From contig JAFVTW010000017.1 in assembly GCA_017503005.1 (NCBI GenBank), positions 42,482 through 106,481 on the forward strand: DNA of 64,000 nt, in the 5' to 3' direction. The notes under the pieces are model-generated. The model saw nothing but the letters and a program-made list of their open reading frames with translations, had not been told where the DNA came from and made no database searches. This DNA comes from Clostridia bacterium (GTDB lineage Bacteria; Bacillota; Clostridia; Christensenellales; UBA1242). This document shows positions 45,492 through 53,156 of the stretch, in pieces. The translations under genes and the position numbers were made by a program. Numbering within the stretch: the first letter of the stretch is position 1; each line of letters starts with the position of its first letter.

Positions 45492-46209
45492 TTTGGTAGT
45501 TGAAAATTTAAGTAATAACAAACAAGATAAAATTGTTACATCTACAAAAAACATCAAAAATATGGATAAAAACAGCGAAAAACAATCAATTTTTAGTAAA
45601 TTTTTTAATATTTTTAATAAAACTGATAATTTTGTTGATGGTGATAAATCTTTGATAAATTCAAAAAAATCTACAAAAGGAGGTGTTTTTTACTTTTTAA
45701 AAAACAAGCAAATTAAATCACTAATTGTTGTTCTAATTTTTGCTTTATTAGCATTTATAATACTAAGCAGTTCTTTTGGAGAAGATTTAACTACTGTAAA
45801 TAAGAATGAAAAATCATATAGCTATACTTCTAGTTTGGAGTACTGTGAAAAGTTGGAAGAAAAACTCGAGGAGGTGTTGGGTGGAATAAGTGGTGTAGGA
45901 AAATTAAAAGTGATGGTTACAGTAGATAGTGGACCAGAATTAAAGTATGCTACTAATTCACAAGAGAAAAGCAATCATTCTAGTATGGGTGAAAATTCAA
46001 CAACAAGTACTACGATATTGGACGAACCTATTATACTTACTTCGTCTGGTTCAAAGGTTCCATTGATTGTTACAGAAATATCGCCTAAAGTTACTGGTGT
46101 GGTTGTGGTTGCTAGTGGTGCAAAAGATGTGGGCATCAAATTAGATTTGATGCAGGCAGTTATGGTGTTGCTAAATATATCTAGCAACAAAGTTCAAATA
46201 TATAGTTAA
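45481..46209 (+). CDS. spoIIIAG: Stage III sporulation protein AG
   Basis: 242 residues: a long cytoplasmic N-terminus (~75 residues), one membrane helix (about 79-97, SLIVVLIFALLAFIILSSS) and a C-terminal ring-building domain (YCEKLEEKLEEVLGGISGVGKLKVMVTVDSG near 120). Family members form a 30-fold ring in the intermembrane space. The closing KVTGVVVVASGA is conserved. The ATG at 45481 lies within spoIIIAF; another start 12 bases upstream has no support. Confidence 0.92.
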   Translation: MGSDLVVENLSNNKQDKIVTSTKNIKNMDKNSEKQSIFSKFFNIFNKTDNFVDGDKSLINSKKSTKGGVFYFLKNKQIKSLIVVLIFALLAFIILSSSFGEDLTTVNKNEKSYSYTSSLEYCEKLEEKLEEVLGGISGVGKLKVMVTVDSGPELKYATNSQEKSNHSSMGENSTTSTTILDEPIILTSSGSKVPLIVTEISPKVTGVVVVASGAKDVGIKLDLMQAVMVLLNISSNKVQIYS

Positions 46210-46219
46210 GGAGTGTTTT

Positions 46220-46699
46220 ATGTTATCAAAGAAAAAGAAATTGTTTATTATTTCAGGCTTTTGTTTGTTATTGGTAATTACTGGTTGTTTAAACATTTTT
46301 TTAAATAATAAAATTGCTAGTGAAGCTAGTGGTGGTAATGTTGTTACTGCTGGTAACTTCTTTAGTACATATAGGACTGATAGAACAGATACTAGAAATG
46401 AGGAAATTTTATATTTAGATGCAATTATAGCTAGTTCTAGTGCAAGTGCTGAAAGTAAAACTGCTGCTGAAACAAAAAAGACAGAATTAATTGCACTTAT
46501 GGAGACAGAGTTGGCTTTAGAGGGTTTGATTAAGGCTAAAGGTTTTGAAGATGTTGTGGTTTCTACTTCTACATCAAATATTAATGTAATTGTAAAAAGT
46601 GCAGAACTTCAAGAAAGTGAAGTTGCTCAAATTGTAGATGTTATTAAAGGTCAAACAGAATACGACTTAGATAATATTAAAATATTCCCAGTAGAATAA
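46220..46699 (+). CDS. spoIIIAH: Stage III sporulation protein AH
   Basis: 159 residues: an N-terminal hydrophobic anchor and a C-terminal ring-building domain (GFEDVVVSTSTSNINVIVKS near 112), with TDRTDTRNEEILYLDAI as the conserved linker. SpoIIIAH binds forespore SpoIIQ. The anchor ends VITGC23, which fits a lipobox; in Bacillus SpoIIIAH is a plain transmembrane protein, so lipidation here is only a possibility. AAGGAGTG is the RBS. Last gene of the operon. Confidence 0.9.
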   Translation: MLSKKKKLFIISGFCLLLVITGCLNIFLNNKIASEASGGNVVTAGNFFSTYRTDRTDTRNEEILYLDAIIASSSASAESKTAAETKKTELIALMETELALEGLIKAKGFEDVVVSTSTSNINVIVKSAELQESEVAQIVDVIKGQTEYDLDNIKIFPVE

Positions 46700-46728
46700 T
46701 TGCAAAAATAAAAAAATGATGCTATTAT
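46700..46728 (+). promoter_or_regulatory. SigA promoter of asp23
   Basis: TTGCAA, 17-base spacer, TATTAT with extended TGC, 27 bases before the asp23 start. It shows that asp23 is vegetatively expressed independently of spoIIIA. Confidence 0.6.
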
Positions 46729-46755
46729 TATATGTAATGTAAAAAGGGGAATTCT

Positions 46756-47142
46756 ATGTTATATACAAACAATAATTCTACAAACAAAGTAACAAAAGGT
46801 AATGTTACATTTAATAAAAACATCATTTTATCAGTTGTAAACTTGGCTGCAAAGGAAATTTCCGGAGTAAGTTCTTTGGTTGCAAACTTTGGTTCTGCAT
46901 TGAAGAGATGGTTTGGTAGCAATAATTATTATGAGGGTGTTAAGCTAACAAATAATAATGGTAAATATAGTGTAGATGTGTACATCAATGTTTACTATGG
47001 CTACAATGTTTCTGAAATTTCATATAAGGTACAAGAAAATATAAAAAACAGTCTATCAAGTATGATAGATGTTGAAATTGAAAAAGTTAATGTTCATGTT
47101 TTAGGTGTTGACTTTATAAAAGAAGAGGAAGATAAAAATTAA
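46756..47142 (+). CDS. Asp23/Gls24-family envelope stress protein (YqhY-like)
   Basis: 128 residues. The Asp23 core begins NIILSVVNLAAKEISGVSSL and continues with YSVDVYINVYYGYNVSEISYKVQ near 75. The family forms membrane-associated assemblies, and YqhY has been linked to acetyl-CoA carboxylase control. In relatives it follows accB-accC; those genes are missing here, and it stands between spoIIIAH and nusB alone. AAAAGGGGA is the RBS. Confidence 0.9.
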   Translation: MLYTNNNSTNKVTKGNVTFNKNIILSVVNLAAKEISGVSSLVANFGSALKRWFGSNNYYEGVKLTNNNGKYSVDVYINVYYGYNVSEISYKVQENIKNSLSSMIDVEIEKVNVHVLGVDFIKEEEDKN

Positions 47143-47169
47143 CCAGCAATTTGCTTGGTTAATTTTTTT
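47134..47169 (+). terminator. Terminator overlapping the asp23 stop codon
   Basis: Stem AAAAATTAACCA with TGGTTAATTTTT, a small inner pairing and a T-run. The TAA stop is in the left arm. Confidence 0.85.
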
Positions 47170-47203
47170 ATTATATTTATATAAAATAATTTAGTAATAT
47201 TTA

Positions 47204-47232
47204 ATGAAATTTAAAAAAATATGTGCTATACT
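47204..47232 (+). promoter_or_regulatory. Promoter of nusB-xseA-xseB-proS
   Basis: ATGAAA (4/6 -35), 17-base spacer, TATACT with extended TGC. Its position also supports the nusB start at 47264 over an upstream in-frame ATG that would lie within the promoter. Confidence 0.6.
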
Positions 47233-47263
47233 AGATGTGTTAAATTTACGAGGTGTTAAACTT

Positions 47264-47659
47264 ATGAGTAGAATATTAGCTAGAGAAACTGTTTTTAAAC
47301 TAACATTTGAGTTGTGTTTTCACAAACCCGAAGATAGTTGTTATTATGAAGAATTTTTAAAAGACAACAATTTTGATGAGGAAAATTTAGCATTTATCAA
47401 AACTTTTTATGAGGGGATTGTGGCTCATTTTGATGAGTTGAAAGACATTGTTTCTAAAAATATAAAAGGCTATACTTTGGATAGATTGTTTAAGGTTGAC
47501 TTAGCTATTTTGATTATGGTTGCTTATGAATTGAAATTTTATAAGGAAAACCCTGTAAAAATTGTGGCTAATGAGGCTGTAGAACTTGCCAAAAAATTTA
47601 GTACAGAAAAGAGTTATTCGTTTATAAATGGTGTAATTGCTAGTATTGCTAAAAATTAA
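47264..47659 (+). CDS. nusB: Transcription antitermination factor NusB
   Basis: 131-residue all-helical RNA-binding protein acting in rRNA antitermination with S10 (NusE). Starts MSRILARETVFKLTFEL as NusB does. The C-terminal VKIVANEAVELAKKFSTEK and FINGVIASIA blocks are the family signature. GAGGTG stands nine bases before the ATG. Four bases separate it from xseA. Confidence 0.93.
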   Translation: MSRILARETVFKLTFELCFHKPEDSCYYEEFLKDNNFDEENLAFIKTFYEGIVAHFDELKDIVSKNIKGYTLDRLFKVDLAILIMVAYELKFYKENPVKIVANEAVELAKKFSTEKSYSFINGVIASIAKN

Positions 47660-47662
47660 TTT

Positions 47663-48832
47663 ATGAGTGAACAATATTTAAGTGTAGGACAAGTTAATAA
47701 TTATATAAAAAATATTTTTGAAGCAGAAGGTATGCTTCATAATATTTGTATATATGGTGAAGTAAGCAGTTATAAGATTTCTAATAATATTGCTTACTTC
47801 AATCTTACAGATGAAACAGGATTGTTGTCCTGTGTTCTTTTTAATGCTAATAAGTTTGATGTTCCACAAATAGGCGATGTTGTTTTGGTTGTGGGTACCG
47901 TGTCTTATTATGCTAAAGGGGGCAAACTTTCTTTTAATGCTTATCAAATTGCTCCTTATGGTAAGGGTGTTCTATACGAAAAATTTTTAAAATTAAAAGC
48001 AGAGTTGGAAGGAAAGGGTTACTTTGATATTTCTAGAAAAATACCACTTCCCGAAAGGGTGACTAAAGTTGGTGTAGTTACAAGTGCTACAGGTGCTGTT
48101 ATACAAGATATTATTAATGTAACTACTAGAAGAAATCCTACTGTAAACATTGTTTTGTATCCTGTGAAGGTACAAGGTGTTGGTGCTGAGACTGAGATTG
48201 TTAAAGGTATAGAGTTTTTTAACAATTATGATGTTGATGTGGTAATAGTGGCTAGAGGTGGTGGAAGTATAGAAGATTTGCAGCCGTTCAATACTGAGGT
48301 TGTTGCAACTGCGACTTATAGTTCTACAAAACCGATAGTTTCTGCTGTTGGTCATGAAACTGATTTTACAATAATTGACTTTGTGGCTGATTTGAGAGCT
48401 CCTACACCGTCTGCTGCTGCAGAATGTGTCGTAAATTTGTTGGCAGACGATTTTATGTTGATTGAAAGTTATGTAAACACTATGTATGATGCTGTTTCTT
48501 CTAAAATAAACAATTATTATATTGAATGTGAAAATAGTGCTAACAGAATGTGTTATGCTGTGTCAGGTGTGCTTACAAAAATTGAATCAACAGCCAAGTC
48601 TTATATGGATAAATTTGGTTATTTGATATCGTCAAAAATAGATAGTTGTGAGCATAAATTGGAGATTTTGAAATCAAAAATTGAATCGCTAAACCCTATG
48701 AATATTTTAAATAAAGGGTATGCAAAAATTGAAAAAGATGGAAGAACTATCAAGTCTAGTAAGCATATGAAGTCTGGTAATAAATATGATATTGTGTTTG
48801 CTGATGGTAAAACCGAAGTTGTGGGAGTGTAA
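47663..48832 (+). CDS. xseA: Exodeoxyribonuclease VII large subunit
   Basis: Catalytic subunit of the single-strand-specific exonuclease VII. The 389 residues begin with an OB fold (NICIYGEVSSYKISNNIAYF). The catalytic domain follows, with GVVTSATGAVIQDI near 138, VVIVARGGGSIEDL near 192 and VGHETDFTIIDFVADLRAPTP near 230. A coiled-coil part and a short C-terminal segment (NPMNILNKGYAKI) end the protein. It is somewhat shorter than the usual ~440 residues, mostly in the coiled-coil region. Followed within a base by its small subunit. Confidence 0.95.
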   Translation: MSEQYLSVGQVNNYIKNIFEAEGMLHNICIYGEVSSYKISNNIAYFNLTDETGLLSCVLFNANKFDVPQIGDVVLVVGTVSYYAKGGKLSFNAYQIAPYGKGVLYEKFLKLKAELEGKGYFDISRKIPLPERVTKVGVVTSATGAVIQDIINVTTRRNPTVNIVLYPVKVQGVGAETEIVKGIEFFNNYDVDVVIVARGGGSIEDLQPFNTEVVATATYSSTKPIVSAVGHETDFTIIDFVADLRAPTPSAAAECVVNLLADDFMLIESYVNTMYDAVSSKINNYYIECENSANRMCYAVSGVLTKIESTAKSYMDKFGYLISSKIDSCEHKLEILKSKIESLNPMNILNKGYAKIEKDGRTIKSSKHMKSGNKYDIVFADGKTEVVGV

Positions 48833-48833
48833 T

Positions 48834-49043
48834 ATGAATATTGATGAAAAATTGAAAAAATTGCAAGAAATTGCTGAAAAATTAGATAAAAATGAGGTAA
48901 CTTTGGAAGAAAGTATTAAATTGTTTGAAGAAGGAAATGAAATTGTAAAAGAATTGTATTCCGAATTAAACAAGGCAAAAGGTAAGGTTACTATTTTAAA
49001 ACAAGATTTAGATAAATTTAAAGAAGAAGGATTAGAGGTATAA
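48834..49043 (+). CDS. xseB: Exodeoxyribonuclease VII small subunit
   Basis: 69-residue helical hairpin with the conserved KLDKNEVTLEESIKLFEEG motif, which wraps the coiled coil of XseA. The ATG at 48834 follows GGGAGTG immediately after the xseA stop, and it begins one base later, ending one base before proS. The pairing with xseA removes doubt. Confidence 0.95.
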   Translation: MNIDEKLKKLQEIAEKLDKNEVTLEESIKLFEEGNEIVKELYSELNKAKGKVTILKQDLDKFKEEGLEV

Positions 49044-49044
49044 A

Positions 49045-50472
49045 ATGAAAAATAAAGCAATTACAGATAGAGAAGTTGACTTTGCTCAATGGTATACAGA
49101 TGTTGTTAAGGCTGCACATTTGGCAGAGTATTCAAATGTTAAAGGTTGTATAGTGTTTGAGCCAAATGGATATGCTATTTGGGAAAAGATGCAATCAGTG
49201 TTGGATAAGATGTTTAAGGAAACAGGTCACCAAAATGTATATATGCCTATGTTTATTCCTGAAAGTTTATTAAAGAAAGAGGGTGAACTGATTGAGGGTT
49301 TCGCTCCAGAATGTGCTTGGGTTACACAAGGTGGCGCTGGTAATGCACTAGAAGAGAGAATGGCTGTTAGACCTACTAGTGAGACATTGTTTAGTGATTA
49401 TTATAGTTCAAAGATTAATTCATACCGTGATTTGCCTAAATTGTATAATCAATGGTGTAATGTTGTTAGATGGGAAAAGGAAACTAGACCTTTCTTAAGA
49501 ACAAGAGAATTTTTGTGGCAAGAAGGTCATACTATTCACGAAACAGCAAAAGAGGCGGAAGAAGAAACTCTTAGAATGTTAAATGTATACAAAACATTCT
49601 TTGAAGAATATTTAGCTATTCCTGCTATTACTGGTAGAAAAACTGAAAAAGAGAAATTTGCTGGGGCAGAGTATACATATACTATTGAATCTTTGATGTA
49701 TAATGGTGTGGCTCTTCAAAGTGGAACTACACACTACTTTGGTCAAAAGTTTAGTAAAGCATATGATATTAAATTTTTAAATAGAAACAATCAACAAGAA
49801 TATGTGTACCAAACATCATGGGGTGTTACAACCAGAATGATAGGTGCACTTATAATGGTTCATAGTGATGAGAATGGTTTGGTATTGCCACCAAAAATTG
49901 CTCCAAGACAAGTTGCCATTGTTCCTATTGGTAATGATGAACAAATTGTTCAATTAGCTAATTCAATTTGTGATAAATTAAAAGCAAGTGGTGTTACTGC
50001 ATTTGTTGATACTACAGATAGAACTCCAGGCTATAAATTTGCAGAACATGAAGTAAATGGAATACCTGTTAGGGTAGAGCTAGGTAAGAGAGATTTTGAA
50101 AATGGTGTAATCACTCTAGCTAGAAGAGATACTAGAGAAAAAATTACTGTTGATATGAATTGTGATATTGTTAATGAAGTAAAAACTTTGTTAGATAATA
50201 TTCAATCAAACTTGTATGACAGGGCATTAAAAAGAAGAGATGAACTTACATATGTTTGCCAAAATATGGAAGAGGTAGAAAAGATAATGAATACTAAGCC
50301 TGGTTTTGTAAAAGCTATGTGGTGTGGTGATCAAGAATGTGAATTGAAAATGAAAGAAATTCGTGGTACAAAATCTCGTTGTATTTTAGAGAATGAAGAA
50401 CCTGTGGGTGATAAGTGTGTGTGCTGTGGTAAGAAGGCAAAACACCTTGTTGTATGGGGTATTCAATACTAA
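49045..50472 (+). CDS. proS: Prolyl-tRNA synthetase, short eukaryote/archaea-like type (ProS type 3)
   Basis: Charges tRNA-Pro. The 475 residues have the class II core: motif 2 in RPTSETLFSDYY and RWEKETRPFLRTREFLWQEG, and motif 3 near GVTTRMIGALIM. An anticodon-binding domain and a C-terminal zinc-type extension with CGDQECE and CVCCGKKA follow, ending in a terminal tyrosine. It lacks the ~180-residue editing insertion of the bacterial type. This form occurs in many Clostridia and in Mycoplasma. GAGGT is the RBS. Confidence 0.96.
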   Translation: MKNKAITDREVDFAQWYTDVVKAAHLAEYSNVKGCIVFEPNGYAIWEKMQSVLDKMFKETGHQNVYMPMFIPESLLKKEGELIEGFAPECAWVTQGGAGNALEERMAVRPTSETLFSDYYSSKINSYRDLPKLYNQWCNVVRWEKETRPFLRTREFLWQEGHTIHETAKEAEEETLRMLNVYKTFFEEYLAIPAITGRKTEKEKFAGAEYTYTIESLMYNGVALQSGTTHYFGQKFSKAYDIKFLNRNNQQEYVYQTSWGVTTRMIGALIMVHSDENGLVLPPKIAPRQVAIVPIGNDEQIVQLANSICDKLKASGVTAFVDTTDRTPGYKFAEHEVNGIPVRVELGKRDFENGVITLARRDTREKITVDMNCDIVNEVKTLLDNIQSNLYDRALKRRDELTYVCQNMEEVEKIMNTKPGFVKAMWCGDQECELKMKEIRGTKSRCILENEEPVGDKCVCCGKKAKHLVVWGIQY

Positions 50473-50542
50473 TTTTTATGCACATCAAATAAATTTGTAT
50501 AATTTGACCAAATGTATTTTTTGAATATTTTTAAGCAAATAT

Positions 50543-50581
50543 GGAAAGAAGTAGTTATGATTTAACTACTTCTTTCTTTTT
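50543..50581 (+). terminator. Terminator after proS
   Basis: Thirteen-base-pair stem GAAAGAAGTAGTT with AACTACTTCTTTC, seven-base loop and a T-rich tail. Weak end (CTTTTTG) but a strong stem. Confidence 0.85.
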
Positions 50582-50614
50582 GTTTGTTGTTAAAAAATGG
50601 CTTAATAAAGCCAT

Positions 50615-50748
50615 TGTATATTTATGCAGAATATTTATACAGCGTGCAATTTATAAATATAAAATGTTGTGAATAAAAATAAAAAGTAAAATGTATAAAT
50701 ATGCAAAAAGCACTTGCATAAAAAATTGTGATAATGTATAATTATGTT
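50615..50748 (+). promoter_or_regulatory. Cluster of ARG-box operators and promoter upstream of argR
   Basis: Against the palindromic core TGNATWWWWATNCA, 50615-50628 and 50692-50705 match at all 14 positions, 50628-50641 and 50670-50683 match at 13, and 50735-50748 at 12. The pair at 50670 and 50692 is spaced 22 bases centre to centre, close to the ~21 of known tandem ARG boxes. TTGCAT (50714-50719), 17 bases and TATAAT (50737-50742) give the promoter, overlapped by the last box. ArgR autoregulation is inferred. This accounts for most of the 331-base gap. Confidence 0.7.
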
Positions 50749-50803
50749 GCTTTCAAAATTTTTGAATGTATAAAAATTAATTTACTTAAAAAGGATAAGG
50801 CAA

Positions 50804-51262
50804 ATGGCAAGAAACTCTCGTCAATCAAAAATTTTAGAATTAATCGGTGCAAAGGAAATTGAAACCCAAGAAGAATTAGTGGCAGAACTTAAGGCTGCTA
50901 GTTTTGATGTAACTCAAGCAACAATTAGCCGTGATATCAAAGAGTTAGGTTTAATTAAGATTTTAACAGATTCTAAAAAATATAAATATGCTATTGTTTC
51001 TGCTCCTAGTCAAGCTGTATCCAATAAGTTTTTGAATATATTTAAAGAATGTGTAATATCAGTAAAGAATGCTATGAATCTAGTTGTACTAAAAACCCTT
51101 AGAGGTACTGCTAGTATGGTTAGTTCTTTTATTGATCAACTATCACTAAATGCTGTTTTGGGTTGTACATATGGTGACGATACTGTAATGGTCATTACAG
51201 TTGATGTTGAAGATGCATTTATGGTTCAACAAAAACTAAATGAAGTTTTAATTAGTGAATAA
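50804..51262 (+). CDS. argR: Arginine repressor ArgR/AhrC
   Basis: 152 residues: an N-terminal winged helix (RQSKILELI and VTQATISRDIKELGLIKI) and a C-terminal hexamerisation/arginine-binding domain with the GDDT motif (CTYGDDTVMVIT near 125). It would repress arginine biosynthesis genes and activate catabolism when arginine is bound. No arginine genes are nearby. It precedes recN, the standard Firmicutes order. Its upstream region is full of ARG-box matches. AAAAGGATAAGG is the RBS. Confidence 0.95.
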   Translation: MARNSRQSKILELIGAKEIETQEELVAELKAASFDVTQATISRDIKELGLIKILTDSKKYKYAIVSAPSQAVSNKFLNIFKECVISVKNAMNLVVLKTLRGTASMVSSFIDQLSLNAVLGCTYGDDTVMVITVDVEDAFMVQQKLNEVLISE

Positions 51263-51270
51263 TAAAATTT

Positions 51271-51296
51271 AGCACACTATTTAGTGTGCTTTTTTA
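51271..51296 (+). terminator. Terminator after argR
   Basis: Stem AGCACACT with AGTGTGCT, loop ATTT, six Ts. Confidence 0.9.
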
Positions 51297-51374
51297 TTGC
51301 TAATATTTTTTGATTGTTATTTTTTTTATTATTTGATAGAATTTATTTGTATTACATATATAAAGGTAAATTAA

Positions 51375-53084
51375 ATGATTTCTAGTTTAAAGATAAACAA
51401 TATAGCCTTAATAGAAGAAAACATAATTAAACTTGGTGAGGGGTTTAATACTCTTACTGGTGAAACTGGTGCAGGTAAAAGTATTATCATAGATTCTCTT
51501 AATTTTGTTTTAGGTTGTAAAGCTGACAAAACTCTTATTAAAACAGGTAAGGATTTTGCAAAGGTAGAAGTTGTATTTGATTTACCGTGTTTAAATGATG
51601 CGATTACTAGTTTTTTTGAGAGTATTAATTGTGAGCCTGAAACAACTATTATTATTTCGAGATACTATAATACTAATGGTAAAAATGAAGTTAGAGTAAA
51701 TGGTGAAGCTGTTACTTTGGGAATGCTAAAAAAGCTTACTATTAATTTGGTTGATATACATGGTCAACATGATCATCAAGCATTGTTAGATGCTAAAAAT
51801 CATATTAAAATTTTAGACACATTGGATCCTTATATAGACAAGTTAAAAGATGATTTAGGTGTTCAATTAGATAAGGTTAAAGATATTAACAATCAAATCG
51901 CTGAGCTTGGTGGCGAAGGTGAAGATAAGGTTAGAAATATTAAATTATTAGAGCACGAAATAAATGAAATTGAGTTGGCTGAGCTTAAGGTTGGAGAAGA
52001 AGATGAACTTATTCAAAAACGAAAATATTATGCTAATTCAGAAAAATTATCTAGAAATCTAAACGATAGCTTTAATGCGATATATGGTAGTGATTGTAAT
52101 GTTGTAAATCAGCTAAAAACTGCTAGTTATACTCTAGGTTTGATTAGTGATATTTCTCCACAAATAGAAGATCTTAAAAACAGAGTAAATTCTGTAATGT
52201 ATGAGATTAATGATGTTAGTGAATCTATTTCAGATCTTATAAATTCGACTGATTATGATGAACAAGAAGTGAATGAATTAGAAGAAAGATTAGATTTAAT
52301 TAAAGATCTAAAAAGAAAGTTTGGTGGTTCTGTAGAATCTGTACTTGAATATTTAGAAAAAGCAAAGATTAAGTTAGAAAATCTATTAAATTCAGAACAA
52401 GCACTTATTAAGCTTAATAGTCAAAAATCTATAGTCCTAAAAGAAGTGTTTTCTTTATGTGAAAAGCTTACTGCTAAAAGAAATGAGATGGGTGCTTGGT
52501 TAAGAGATAGATTGCTAAATGAATTGAAATATCTAGGTATAAAAAATGGCTTGTTTGAGGTTAATTTTGCAAATGATTACAATTTGTCAAACATAGAGAA
52601 AAAGGCAACAAAAAATGGTGCAGACAATGTTGAATTTTTATTTAGTGCAAACCCAGGAATTGAACTTAGACCATTATCAAAAATTATCTCTGGTGGTGAG
52701 ATGAGTAGGTTTATGTTGGCATTTAAGTGTGTAGTGCAAGATACATCTGGTATTAAGACTATGATATTTGATGAAATTGATGCTGGAATAGGCGGTCTAA
52801 TCGGTGTAGAAGTAGGCAAGAAGATTGCTGATATATCAAAATATAATCAAGTAATTTGTATTACACATTTAGCCCAAATTGCAGCATTTGCGGACTCTAA
52901 TTTTAAGATTGAAAAGTCTGTAGATAACGATATTACATCTTCATCAGTTTCGCTTTTAGATTCTAATGGTAGAATTAAAGAGATAGCTAGAATGTTGGGC
53001 TTAAATGCTAATACAAAAACTGCAGAGGCTAGTGCATTAGAACTTATACAAATGGCAGATGAATATAAAAATACACAAGCTTAA
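51375..53084 (+). CDS. recN: DNA repair protein RecN
   Basis: SMC-like ATPase in double-strand break repair. The 569 residues have Walker A TLTGETGAGKSIIIDSL near 28-44, a coiled coil, the ABC signature IISGGEMSRFMLAFK near 436 and Walker B MIFDEIDAGIGG near 462. The D-loop and ITHLAQIAAFAD follow. It lies between argR and spoIVB as usual. AAAGGTAA is the RBS. The ~100-base gap before it holds the argR terminator but no clear promoter. Confidence 0.96.
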   Translation: MISSLKINNIALIEENIIKLGEGFNTLTGETGAGKSIIIDSLNFVLGCKADKTLIKTGKDFAKVEVVFDLPCLNDAITSFFESINCEPETTIIISRYYNTNGKNEVRVNGEAVTLGMLKKLTINLVDIHGQHDHQALLDAKNHIKILDTLDPYIDKLKDDLGVQLDKVKDINNQIAELGGEGEDKVRNIKLLEHEINEIELAELKVGEEDELIQKRKYYANSEKLSRNLNDSFNAIYGSDCNVVNQLKTASYTLGLISDISPQIEDLKNRVNSVMYEINDVSESISDLINSTDYDEQEVNELEERLDLIKDLKRKFGGSVESVLEYLEKAKIKLENLLNSEQALIKLNSQKSIVLKEVFSLCEKLTAKRNEMGAWLRDRLLNELKYLGIKNGLFEVNFANDYNLSNIEKKATKNGADNVEFLFSANPGIELRPLSKIISGGEMSRFMLAFKCVVQDTSGIKTMIFDEIDAGIGGLIGVEVGKKIADISKYNQVICITHLAQIAAFADSNFKIEKSVDNDITSSSVSLLDSNGRIKEIARMLGLNANTKTAEASALELIQMADEYKNTQA

Positions 53085-53119
53085 CATTATTTACCAGAAT
53101 AAAAATTTTAATAATAATT

Positions 53120-53156
53120 AAACTACTTTTGGATAAATTTCAGGAGTAGTTTTTTT
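53120..53156 (+). terminator. recN terminator hairpin that also covers the spoIVB RBS
   Basis: AAACTACT (53120-53127) pairs with AGTAGTTT (53145-53152) and is followed by Ts running right up to the spoIVB ATG (53157). The SD-like CAGGAG (53141-53146) is partly within the right arm. Transcripts coming from recN would be terminated or translationally blocked. Confidence 0.6.

Noticed and set aside
48707-49060. Minus-strand open frame across xseA end and xseB (and similar long minus-strand frames at 7465-7794, 11079-11462, 32806-33303, 42409-42744)
   Set aside because: They lie antisense to well-identified genes, have no RBS or recognisable protein family, and their composition mirrors the coding strand.
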